Below the pieces are notes generated by a model that did not search any database, was not told the origin of the DNA, and worked only from the letters and a program-made list of their open reading frames with translations. A stretch of DNA of 64,000 bases, from positions 2,768,432-2,832,431 of the forward strand of contig CALNVZ010003435.1 in assembly GCA_940671915.1 (NCBI GenBank), given 5' to 3'. Both the position numbers and the translations under genes were made by a program. Origin of the DNA: Paracentrotus lividus. Taxonomy: Eukaryota; Echinodermata; Echinoidea; Camarodonta; Echinidae. Shown piece by piece: positions 1 through 10,029 of this stretch (its first letter is position 1; each line of letters begins with the position of its first letter).

Positions 1-68
1 AATGTATTACGCATTCTCTTCTGAACTTTAAATACTTCAAAGTATATGTTGTTTGATAGTGCTTACAG

Positions 69-539
69 ACTCAAATATACCTAAAAGCATATTTGAAAAT
101 TTGATGAATAACAGGAAGCACAATTCGAGACAATGTCCAAAATTTTGTGCTGCTGTCACTACTGTAGACCTAAGTATAAACAAGCAACACAATTCCTCAG
201 TAAATCTTGAAAACAAAAAATACTTGCCACATTGGAAAATGACTGTTGATCCTCTTTATTTTCCAATAAAGGGTCTGCCGCATGCCTGTGTCTACATTGC
301 ATGGCTGTTGGTGCTGTCCACGGTACTGGCTTCCTCGTACATCACCATGCTGTATGGTCTGAAGTATGGCAAGCAGACCAGTATCGACTGGTTGATCTCT
401 CTCTTTATAGCAACTTTCCAAAGTATCTTCATCACCCAACCCATCAAAGTTCTCTTCCTGGCATATTTGTGTGCCCTCATTTTCAAACAGATTGAACCAG
501 AGGAAGACTTCAGTGATGACATCGAGGAACTGGAAGTTG
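69..539 (+). CDS. polycystin-1-like transmembrane exon (internal exon, gene enters from the left)
   Basis: Internal exon of a polycystin-1/PKD1-like membrane protein, running from the acceptor TTACAG at 63-68 to the donor GTATGT at 540. It starts and ends in phase 1. It encodes about 157 residues in two parts: a polar, Asn-rich loop, then two hydrophobic segments. The first follows LPHACVYIAWLL. The second contains the family-typical run WLISLFIATFQSIFITQPIK. An acidic tail (EEDFSDDIEELEV) follows. In known polycystin-1 proteins the WLxS...QSIFxxQPxKV signature lies in the middle transmembrane block between the PLAT domain and the polycystin loop. The exon is intact. Its 5' partners lie outside the window; its apparent 3' partners at 3231-4025 are rearranged. 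Family assignment is confident, the exact member is not. Confidence 0.85.
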
Positions 540-888
540 GTATGTACATTTGGGTTTGATTTTACAGTCAGTTCTCTTTATAATGAGATGCTCAGAGCCA
601 AGGCAATCAAATCAATACACCGGCACATAGAAACATATATGCTCATGTTTGAAATTTTGGACTGGGAAAATTTCCTCACCATGAAATCTTGTATCCATTC
701 TCAAAGACTGCATGTTATTTCTATTTTCCATTATCTAAGTTCATTATGTTTATACTTGCCTGAAATTAAAATAAATAGATTATGACAAGAATTGACTGCA
801 TGTGATGCATATAATTTGTTAATTTCACATATTTCATACAATAATAAATACAAAGTTTGGGCTAAGTAAAGTGACATAATAATACAAA

Positions 889-2990
889 GCAGGCCTAAAA
901 ATTCGTGCCGGGTGGCGAGAATCTTTTTGGATTCTCGCAGTGGTGACCCGCGAGAATCTAGATTCTCGCAAATATCGAAGAGTCGGGAATGGTCTGGATC
1001 ACTCATAGGTTACTAGGTCAATACAAAGTATTGACCTACATGTAGTAGTAGAGGAAGTGGGACTAAGGGTGGCAGGTTTTGCATCTTGGTCATTGGTTTT
1101 TCCCCATGATTTATGATAAGAGTGCCCAAGTCTGCGCAGTGCCCATGTCTGCGCAATCACGTAAATGCGCGATTTTCATAGAAACAAAACATCAAACTGA
1201 TACCAATTTTCAATCTTGATCTCAACAATCCATTTTGATACCAAAACTGCGAAAAATTTTGATTAAACATGAGTTTCAGCAAGTTTCAATTTGCTACCCT
1301 GAAAATTTCAATAATTGTCAAAAAGAAATGTCTAAACTTCACTGCACTTGAATTGCGTGCAAAATGAGCTAGTGCGCAGACATGGGCACATTCATTTTTG
1401 CTTCAAAAAGTGACAAGCCCGTCTGAAAATCGTAGAAAAACATTGTTCTTGTAAATAATTTCTGAAAGTTTTTGTTTCCTTGATCATTAGAATATGAAGA
1501 ACGGAATAACATTGATGATTCTTAGAATAATTTTACTTTTGTAAAATCGAGATCGAACTTTAGGTGCGCAGACTTAGGCAACAAAAATTGATTCTAAATA
1601 GTAAATTGAAGCCTCCCTATATTTCTATGTAAAAAGTTAGATCTATTTATATTTATCATGAAATAGGTTTTTTTGATAAATTTTGAATCACTATCATGAA
1701 AATAAAAAAAGAAAAAACACTTTCGATTTTTCGCCGACTTTTGCAAAACTGGTTTGGAACGCATTCAGTCTGCACACAGAATTTTTGCAATGGTGCCGAC
1801 ATAGCTTTGCTGCTAGCGCTAGCGTTGCAAGATGAAGTCGTGAAGCTAGGTCGAGGTTGAAAAAAAAAATGGAAGTTTTCAATCACTCGATTTACGATTT
1901 GGCAACAAAAAAAATCGACGATTACATATATCACATGCATACAGGCTTCACATTTATTACAAATTGCAAACAAAAAGTTGGGGTTAGATCGATTTATCCG
2001 CAAACACAACTTAAATCCGGCCTCAACCCGGCTATAAAGTTAACTAACACAAAAATACATGTATGGGACACCGGATCGGACAGCAAAAATTATGGGCGAC
2101 TAACTTTACTATTTACTTTTCTTACGGCGCCGGTCGATTATTCAATGGAAACATACGTTTTGTTACGGAGCCGATGATTGGTAGTTGGATTAAAATAAAC
2201 AATGTGTCAACTACCAATCTTCTTCTTCTTCTTCTTCTTGTTCTTCCTCCAGTGCTGTTGAGATCAGCAACACAAGTTGCGTAGTCTTGGTGGTTAATTG
2301 GCGGAGATTGTTGGTAAAAGGTTGAGTCGGGTTGTGTGGAGCTTATACAAAAAATTTAGGATAAGGGTGTTTAGGGAGTTTTTATTGTCTTGCGTGAGTT
2401 CAATATCTGGAAGTAGGAGCACTGATATTGTGAAAGTAGATGGTGTTGCAGGATTAAAACTGTCCGCAAGCCAGTTTAGGTCTGGATCAGTTACCAGAGG
2501 TTGTGCAGGTGATTTCTGAGGTGTCCTAGTGCAGAGCATACCCCAACAAGGCTCCGTAACAAAACGTATGTTTTCCATTGAATACTGTAATCGACTGGCG
2601 CCCACCGTATCGTAAGAAAGTAAATAGTATAAGTTAGTCGCCCTAATTTTATGCTGTCCCTCCGGTGTACCATACATGTATTTTTGTGTTAGTTATAGCC
2701 GGGTTGAGGCCGGATTTAAGTTGTGTTTGCGGATAAATCGATCTAAACCCAACTTTTTTGTTTGCAATTTGTAAATAAATGTGAAGCCTGTATGCATGTA
2801 GATATGGTAATCGTCGCTTTTTTTTTGTTGCCAAATCGTAAATTGAGTGATTGAATTTGAAAACTTCATTTTTTTTGTCAACCTCGACCTTCACGCTCAC
2901 AGCGAATCCACTTGGATTCGCGCTGTACGGACCCGACGGGAATCTCCACGCGAATCGATTCGCGGATTCGCGTCGAATTTTTAGGCCTGC
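889..2990. mobile_element. composite foldback element, about 2.1 kb
   Basis: The ends are inverted copies: CAGGCCTAAAAATTCG at 890 and CGAATTTTTAGGCCTG at about 2974. Inside, about 330 bp at 1855-2185 reappears in reverse complement at 2550-2882, so the element can fold into a long stem. The spacer contains a TTC run and unrelated sequence. The flanks read CAAAG on both sides, a possible 5-bp target duplication. No transposase is visible, so it is non-autonomous. The stretch 1120-1580 has its own repeated phrase and is listed separately. Confidence 0.75.
1115..1580. repeat. interspersed phrase repeat GTGCGCAGACATGGGCAC
   Basis: The phrase occurs as its reverse complement twice near 1120-1160 (one copy GTGCCCATGTCTGCGCA), forward near 1373, and in a variant form GTGCGCAGACTTAGGCA near 1564. 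The copies are separated by unrelated AT-rich DNA. They lie inside the left part of the composite foldback element. Confidence 0.6.
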
Positions 2991-3230
2991 AAAGAAATTA
3001 AATGTTACGTGTAGCTCACAGTGATTCTTAATTTTCAGTAGTATTAAAAGTATGAGGTAATGTGGGGTACCATTCAGACAAGTTAAATATCCATGTATAT
3101 GCAAGGACTATTTTATTGAGAATTATTCTTATTCCCATTGAGGAAAAACTTGCAACATGATCACGTAAATTTGATGATGTAGAAGTTTCTTTTTCCTGAC
3201 TTACATTTGACATCTTGATATCAACTCTAG

Positions 3231-3379
3231 AGGATGTGATGGAAACCCACAGAGCGCGCCTGAAGCGCAGGAACACAGTGGCCTATTACAAGCCTCCTGC
3301 CATGTTCATTGTGAACTCACACCTGAATAACTCATCTTTGATGATGTTTAAGTTTTTTATACCCTCTTACATTTCTTGA
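3231..3379 (+). pseudogene. polycystin linker exon, copy 1 (first of a tandem exon duplication)
   Basis: After the acceptor at 3229-3230, phase 1 joins cleanly to the exon ending at 539. The reading is EDVMETHRARLKRRNTVAYY followed by KPP, the basic linker expected after the acidic loop of polycystin-1 proteins. The frame then runs into unrelated residues and stops (TGA 3377-3379). A near-identical unit including the splice acceptor follows 169 bp later. This copy is either an alternative terminal exon or a dead duplicate. Confidence 0.6.
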
Positions 3380-3399
3380 CATCTTTATATCAACTCTAG

Positions 3400-3515
3400 A
3401 GGATGCAATGGAAACCCACAGAGCTCTCCTGAAGCGCAGGAACACCGTTGCCTATTACAAGCCTCCTGCCACGTCCGTCGTCACCTCACACCTGAAGAAC
3501 AAGCCTTCCCTATGA
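3400..3515 (+). pseudogene. polycystin linker exon, copy 2
   Basis: Duplicate of the exon at 3231 with its own acceptor (CAACTCTAG ending at 3399). It reads EDAMETHRALLKRRNTVAYY, then KPPATSVVTSHLKNKPSL, then TGA at 3513-3515. It is also phase 1 compatible with the exon at 69-539. The stop is followed within ten bases by another polycystin reading frame, shifted by one base. In a normal gene several hundred residues of polycystin loop and pore helices should separate the two, so this junction looks like an internal deletion. Confidence 0.6.
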
Positions 3516-3520
3516 CCATT

Positions 3521-3838
3521 GTATTTGGTAGCCTCCCAGACTACCGGGACATCGTCAAATCAGGTGTCACGCTTTTCAACACGCTTCCAGGGAACTTTGT
3601 TTACGACGACCTTATGAGGGTCCATCGGGTACTTGGTCCAGTGGCTCTTTGACTTCCAGTACTGGGTTATTATCTGTTCTTGGGATTGTTGATTGCTGCT
3701 CTTAATGAAAGCATGGTGTGTATCAGGAGACATCCTCCTCCCCCTTCAGAGAATCGGATGATAGGTCTTCTGCTCCTATCAAAGATATTCTCATTACTGG
3801 GCATCCCTGAGAGGTTTCACATTGGACTAGATTAAAAT
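3521..3838 (+). pseudogene. last transmembrane/pore segment and C-terminal tail of polycystin, damaged copy
   Basis: Frame 3521-3649 reads FGSLPDYRDIVKSGVTLFNT, then LPGNFVYDDLMRVHRVLGPV, resembling the pore region and last helix of polycystin family channels. A TGA at 3650 interrupts it. Reading one base ahead gives LFDFQYWVII, then the first frame resumes with GLLIAALNES from about 3683. At 3704 the copy has AATGAAAGC where the duplicate at 3864 has AATGAAAAGC. One missing A would restore the tail frame (YQETSSSPFRESDDRSSAPI). Several single-base indels indicate a decayed copy or uncorrected sequencing error. Confidence 0.6.
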
Positions 3839-3863
3839 GACCTAGAAGCCTAAGATTCGTCTC

Positions 3864-4025
3864 TTGATTGCTGCTCTCAATGAAAAGCATGGAGGCCTCA
3901 ACGTTTTGACATCCTCCTCTACCTTATGGGAATGGGATAAAAGGTCTTCTGCTCCAATTGAAGCTATTCTCATTACTGACATTCTCGGAGAGGTTTCATA
4001 TTGGACTAGATTTAAGCAACCATGA
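3864..4025 (+). CDS. polycystin C-terminal tail, second copy, intact to the stop codon
   Basis: This is the duplicate of 3689-3838, offset by about 176 bp. It has a clean frame from LIAALNEKHGGLNVLTSSS through RSSAPIEAILITDILGEVSY to TGA at 4023-4025. The LIAALNE segment is the end of the last polycystin helix; the rest is a Ser-rich cytoplasmic tail. Because only the tail is duplicated, this copy cannot make a channel alone. Whether it is used as the true terminus or is left over from unequal exchange cannot be told from sequence. Confidence 0.5.
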   Translation: MIAALNEKHGGLNVLTSSSTLWEWDKRSSAPIEAILITDILGEVSYWTRFKQP

Positions 4026-4039
4026 AGTAAAAGACTCAT

Positions 4040-6362
4040 GTTCAAGAGTTTTCCTCTTGATAAATTTAAGACTACAGTTTTGATATCTAAAATGACAATT
4101 TTCTTGGAAGTTCAATAATGCATTTTGAGGTTGTGCAGAAAATAGATATAAGAAGAAAATCCTGTGTGAACTTTGGTATCATACCTTAACTTTGTTTAAT
4201 TTACAATTTAGAGATTCCCAAAACAATAAATTGAGAATAATGGACATCATGATTAAGTGAAAGAATCTTGATTGGTTAAGGATATTTTGTAAATTGTGTA
4301 TATATAAAAAAAAAATTTAAAAACACTTTTGTGTGCTACCCTATATCCAATTACATTTTGTTGTCTGGTTCGTGAACTGACGTGCTTACATAGGTTTTAG
4401 TATTTAGGATGAGGTGAAGGCAACGATTTGTCGTAGCATTTTTATTTATGTAAAGTGCCTTAGATTTTGGGTGCTACTTTTTTTTACACATTTGTAGTTG
4501 TAATATGTTTCAGTGAATTGATCTATAAACTATAGCCTACTTTTGAGGCTCCTTTCAACTTTTTATAATGGAGTTAAGATTTTAATTAAATCAGTTTTAC
4601 CCTTTAATTATATTTGTCTGATGATGGATAATGTGACACAAAACTGTTTTGTGAGTCATTCATTGTTTACTGATCCGTTGATTATATTCAAGGTCACTTT
4701 ATGGGGGGGGGGTAGGCGTTTAAGAAGGTCATATGTCAGCCATAGAGGTATGGTTTAGTCGTATGGTTATCTTTCAGTCATACATCAATTTTTGTTCCCC
4801 TTTATTATATTTTTATTTACTGGGGAGAGGGGCCCATTGACTGCCCCCCCCCCATCAATCTAGTAAAACAGATGCAAGTTATTTCTACTGCAATTTACAT
4901 TACACAAATTACATATCTAGAAACAGGTTGAAATGTTATTATCTTCATGAAATACTTAGTTTTCAACTGTTACCATGTTTTAGGGTGTAAATTCCATGAT
5001 AGGAATTTGTATTCAGAATTCAAATTTTACTGGTCTATGTGTAATTATAAGCAATAATCTATTAGAAGTTGTATGTTAGTTTACATTTTTTATTACTGCA
5101 ACTTCAAAACTTCATCATATATTTATAATATTTGCAATTACTGCAATATTGTTTTTGAAGATAATTCTCTTAGTCATAGAATTGCCGACATATCCTTGCC
5201 ATAATTGCCTCTATATTATAAAGAATATAATAGCGACTATAATAATACCATGTGTGTATTTTGTTTCATTCATTCCAGCTCATGCCAAAGAATCACATAG
5301 AAACTATTATTGCCTACGATATATTCAATGTTTTATTAATTGCAACACATTCTATTTAAGAAATTAATCATACATGTATCATATTATAATTGATATTTTC
5401 ATAGAATGGGTTTGTTCAAATGTTATGTTTCATAGGGGCAGGAGGTAGTTGTAATTATGAAATATGTCCTTGCCAATAAATTGGTCCATCTCTTAGTGCA
5501 TGATTTCCTTCTCTCTTTATTTTTATGTTTTTATAAAAAGATTATTGCAATTCATGAGAAGACTTTGGTTATTGTCCTGTTGAACTTTTTTGGTTGATTA
5601 TAAGCTTGAGGCCCATCACTTTGGATTAATTTTGAATTGTACATGTGTGATATATACTTGTTTAATCTGATTTTATTATTATTATTATTTTGAGAGGGAA
5701 AGTGGAGTGGTACACATGTTTATATGCAGTATAAACAGGTAACATTCACTTTTTAGATTTGTTTATTAACCCTTTGTAGCATGTTTATGGGGGAAGATGA
5801 CTGCATTTCAACTGTTTATATATGATTGTAATCGTCTATCCAGTAAATAACATTAAATGTAATAATCCTTTCACATGAAAGATATTTGAATTTAAAGATT
5901 TGTATCAGTATCGGTATTAAATATATTACCCATGAATACAAATATGGAAATTGGTATTTAAAAATGTCTAGTATAGCGTAACAATCTTCATTTTATCTCT
6001 ATTTTCCAATGTATAAGATTTGTTGAATTTTAATATACCTGTTTACTAACATTTTCAAATTTTATGCATACTTTTTTCCTGGCGACATAGTAACACGGTA
6101 TTCAACAGGCCCCCCCACTTTTTTGCCTAAAATTTTAATATTTTCTAAGGGAAAACAGGGAAAAGAAAGAAAAAGAAGAACGGGAAGAAGAGGCAAAATG
6201 TGTTTAAAATACATTACCCTCTGACTGATCCTTTATGTCCCATATTAGTAAAGTTATGTAAATTTTTCTACTCGAACTTGACCCTCGCAATTTATTTTTG
6301 TTAAAATTGAGGTGATCTTGACCCATAGAAGAATTGAAGAAAAAAGAAATAAGAGCTACATA
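4040..6362. other. AT-rich intergenic DNA
   Basis: I see no supported exon here. The stretch is AT-rich with short G or C runs (4704, 4846, 6107) and an ATT repeat near 5675. The beginning may include 3' untranslated sequence of the polycystin-like gene, but no clear polyadenylation signal follows the tail. Confidence 0.5.
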
Positions 6363-6364
6363 TA

Positions 6365-7810
6365 CAGTGGAAACTCGTTATTACAAGGTCATTGGGACCA
6401 TAGAAGTTCCCTTTTTACATTCGGAATCTCCTTATATTGGGGAAAAAAACAAAATGATACAAAGAGCTGGGACCAGCAAAATTACCTCGTTATAGGTTGT
6501 TTTACGATCAGGGTACACCCATTTGTCTCACAGGACCAAAAAATAAAGTTGTTTTGTTTTTCCTCAATCTTTGTGTATGTGTTCTAGACAAGTGAAATTC
6601 TATTGCTTTTAAATTTTGAGGCATGAGGTTACCAACTTATTTTTCTATAGGGGTTCAAATGTTTTATTATACGTAAAGTCAATTGCTCCATTTGTCGGAG
6701 AGTACGCTTTTTGACGGAACGTGATTTGACAACACTGTAACGTGAACTGTCTTAAAAATAAGTGGATGTTGGCGAAGTAAATATAAGTTTGTTGCATATA
6801 TATATAAGTGTTCTTACAGACAAAAACATTGTTCATCAAGTGATTTCTAACTAAGCGCAAAACGCCAAATCCGGAGAGGACATTTTTTTGACAGAATTGA
6901 CACTACATTTTTGGTTACTGGTCACAAAAAATCAAAATAAATGTAGCTTCTGGTGTTTTCAGGTTTTAAACAATCGCATTTCAGTAGTCAATGTCTGATT
7001 GAAACACAAGCCTAATGATCAAGACTGGGGGGGGGGGGGGACGGAAACACCCGAAATTGAAAAATAATACACTCCAAATTCGCATACTTCGCACATTATG
7101 CAGAAACTAATGAAACTGTTTGCGAGCGCGAAGCCGAAAATTTTGCCTTACAATAACATTTAGCATTGTATTTGACATACATTTTACCTATTTATTAGCT
7201 CACTTGTAAGCTAATCACTACATAAAAATATGTAAGCTTTAAAAATCGAGGGGGGGGGGGCGATCCCCCAGAAAAAAATCGAGGGGGGGGGGACACATCC
7301 CCCCCCCCCTCAATGCTAATGATTGTTTATAATAAAGATGCGCAGGCCCAAAATTAGAAAAAATAAAATGAGATAGTAATTTTGCCCTAAAGTGCCAGAT
7401 ATGGTCAATTTTTTAGAAGTAAATATGTATTTCAATAATTTATTTTTCTCTTGTAGGTTGCTTTGAAGGTGCCCAATAGCTTGCCATTGTAGATTTGAGA
7501 TCACAGTACCTATATTTCTGTTTATGGTGCACAGAAGGCAATTTTTGGACGGTGTACCCTGATCGTAAAACAATCCTTATATCAGGAATAGGCGCGGATC
7601 CAGAAAAAAAAACTACGAGACCCCACCCCAAAAAAGGAAAAAAAATTTAAAAAATAAATAAATAAAATAAGTGGAAGAAATGGACAACCGACCTGATTTA
7701 CCAACTGAAATTCCAATTTTGGCCCCCCCCCCCCTCTCATGAAATCCTGGATCTGCCATGCGCCACTGAGGAACCTCATTATATCAGATTAATATAACAA
7801 GTTTCCAATG
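6365..7810. mobile_element. pogo/Tigger-like non-autonomous DNA element
   Basis: The left end CAGTGGAAACTCGTTATTAC and the right end ATAACAAGTTTCCAATG are imperfect inverted repeats with TA on each outer side (6363 and 7811). The form CAGTGGAACCTCGTTATA is characteristic of pogo/Tigger-type Tc1/mariner elements. Subterminal sequences also pair: ACGATCAGGGTACACC near 6506 and GGTGTACCCTGATCGT near 7551. No transposase remains. Long G and C runs at 7026-7310 lie inside. Confidence 0.65.
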
Positions 7811-8411
7811 TACTCCCCCTAAAAATAATAGAGAAATTATCTATCACCTTGTTAGCTTGCTATTTATATTCAAGGATTAAATGTCTGTCAATCTGGACAT
7901 CCCCTCACCTCTTTGAAATTAAGTTAATTTCTATAGTCTAAGCAGATGAATAAGAAAAACGTATCGGTGAAGGTATATAAAAAAATTGAAATTACATTTA
8001 CATTGACGGGATAGCACTTTACAAGTGATTGGCGGTTTGTGTAATGTCACTTAATTAAAAGTTAAACCTTTCATACATTTTTCATCCTTTATCAGATTTT
8101 TTTTCCTGATAAAGATGTATGTTTCCCTCATTCTTCAGAGTTGTTATTGAAAACAACTTAATTTCAGGGTGAACTTCCAAGTACAAGTACAAAGTAAATT
8201 CTATATTATTCCAAGTTCATACATAATATAAAACAGACCCAATTGCATGGGTGCGGTGTTGAACTACACACACAGCCCCTCTAGCAGCTCTGAACACTGA
8301 TGTATTTGTTTGTTTATTTTTCTAATTATAGGCAGATATGCTGTTAAAATTGAAAAGAGCGAAATAATACTGGCGAATGATGACACAGAGAGACGTACAT
8401 GTTACAAGAGA

Positions 8412-8512
8412 TGATGATAGAGAGAGAGAGAGAGAGAGAGAGGGAGGTGGGGGGGGGGGTGGGGGGGGAGTGGGTGAGAGAGAAGAGAGAGAGAGGGGGG
8501 GGGGGATAGATT
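8412..8512. repeat. GA/G-rich simple repeat
   Basis: Uninterrupted (GA)n followed by long G runs and a second GA block, with AGAG and TGGG interspersions. Confidence 0.9.
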
Positions 8513-8654
8513 GGGGAGTTAGAATAGCAAGAGAGTTTGGGTGTGGGTAGAAGACCCAAAGCTGTATAGATGCGAAATACCTTAATTATTTGAATTGTAA
8601 ATTCATTATATTCCACTTTTTATACTAATTTCAGTAGTGGAACGCAGACCGGAG

Positions 8655-8770
8655 TCACACAATGAATTTACCGGGCCCATGCGTAAACATAATAGAGCCG
8701 CTTTTGTCCCCGACAATTAGGCCCCCGAAATGCATTAAATTCGATTTTCTTGATCCGCGCGCCTAAATTT
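8655..8770. mobile_element. partial copy of the hairpin element found at 12004
   Basis: This region shares AGGCCCCCGAAATGCATT, AATTCGATTTTCTT and GATCCGCGC with the right arm of the palindromic element at 12004-12143. The left arm is not recognisable. The 25-N gap begins 50 bases downstream after another GGCGCGGG motif, so a second copy may have caused the gap. Confidence 0.6.
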
Positions 8771-8818
8771 TAATAGTGATGCCGGAATAATGATACAATG
8801 ATCTCAACAGGCGCGGGT

Positions 8819-8843
8819 NNNNNNNNNNNNNNNNNNNNNNNNN
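8819..8843. other. assembly gap, 25 N
   Basis: Run of N. Its true length is unknown; the flanking palindromic repeat sequence may have hindered assembly. Confidence 0.95.
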
Positions 8844-8849
8844 CCAATG

Positions 8850-9435
8850 TATCTCGCCAAAATCCGGCCTCAGTTCAGGCAAGAGGCATTTCAATGTCCT
8901 CTGCAGCCGACTCTCTCAGTTAGAATGAGTTGGCGGGCGTGAATTTTTCTTGTAGCTCTGCAACTGGTTGTTGTCATTGTGATGGTATATCCCGAGCGGA
9001 TTCACCCTGATAAGCGGTGGTTGGGGGTCGACATAGATGGGTAGCCGGTTTGGTAAACTATACTCATTCAGGTGGATGGCTAGCAGAAGGAGTGGCTGGG
9101 TTCGGCAAGGACAGCTAGACGCGACTTTTTGATGCAGGGACAGACAGGCATACCGCAAAATCGTGGGCCTAAGGAGGCATGTGGGTCGGTTCCAGGGCCC
9201 CTCACTCTCCCAGAATGGATATAGATCTTAAATCTTACAACAGTCATTTAAGTTCAGATCACTCTGGGATTACTGTTTGTAGGCATGATAATAACAAATT
9301 GTTAAAGAAGAGAGAAAATAAAATCAGGAGCATATGACAGCCCTATTACACTCGTGGTGATGGTCATTTGGAAGGGAAAGGCCAGTACGCTAATTATAAC
9401 AGAGGGTGATGGGAGAGCAACATAGAACTTCAGAG
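8850..9435. other. intergenic DNA without recognised features
   Basis: Less AT-rich than its surroundings. No open frame with recognisable content and no clear repeat were seen. Confidence 0.4.
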
Positions 9436-9439
9436 GGCA

Positions 9440-10020
9440 TTAGGTTGAGCTAAAGATAAGTTTCAAGAGCATAATCAAGGCACAGACAATAAAGACTACG
9501 ACACACAAATTGCCATAATACTTTTGGTTTTGGTGAGGATGACTGTAGACTGTCACGTGACACATATACTTTAAAACACATATCATATAATTAAGTAATA
9601 CTGGCATAAACAATAGGAGATGATAATAGTCAAACATTTTGATTTGCTTAAAAATTCTTTTGCAATTAAAACACAGATAATTAAGCAAAATTGGTTGAAA
9701 TCTTTAAAGTTCCGTGTGAAAATAAGGAAACACTCGTCTTCCACTGTGCCGCTCATATATTCCAGGTATCTATGATACTGACAATACATGGGACTTTGAG
9801 AATGGATTTTTAGAAGAGAAGCAAAAATTAGTTGACTTTTTTATTCTTTTAAGTTTTGGATTGTGTGTTGTGTGTGTGTGGTGGAATGTGTGTGTGTGTG
9901 TGTGGTGTGTGTGTGTGTGGTGTGTGTGTTGTGGTTGGGGTTTTGGATAGCAGATCCAAATACTCAAATTACTCTAGACAACGTCTAACGTGTAGAACAG
10001 CAGGGGTGATGAATGCTACC
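9440..10020 (-). pseudogene. inverted, decayed duplicate of a C-type-lectin exon and its flanking introns
   Basis: Read on the minus strand, this stretch parallels 15730-16190 of the lectin/REJ gene in order. Shared pieces are: the same flank with GGATAGCAGATCCAAATACT, the same CA/TG microsatellite with interruptions, an exon-like segment matching AATCCATT...GACGAGTGTTTCCTTATTT...CGGAACTTTAA...GATTTCA..CAATTTTGCT (about 9790 down to 9695), then TTAATTATCTGTGTTTTA and the downstream intron. The donor GT is lost and the frame is broken. It is a non-functional relic of an inverted local duplication lying about 2 kb upstream of the gene start. Confidence 0.7.
9868..9935. repeat. (GT)n microsatellite
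   Basis: Interrupted TG repeats with GTGGTG breaks. It is the counterpart of the CA repeat at 15796-15867 within the inverted duplication. Confidence 0.9.
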
Positions 10021-10029
10021 TCTGTGCAG

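Larger units (their letters stand above)
540..3230 (+). other. intron of the polycystin-1-like gene, mostly filled by a foldback element
   Basis: This interval separates the transmembrane exon from the next exon that can join it in phase 1. Nearly all of it is the inverted-repeat element at 889-2990. The acceptor is at 3229-3230 (ATATCAACTCTAG). Confidence 0.6.
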
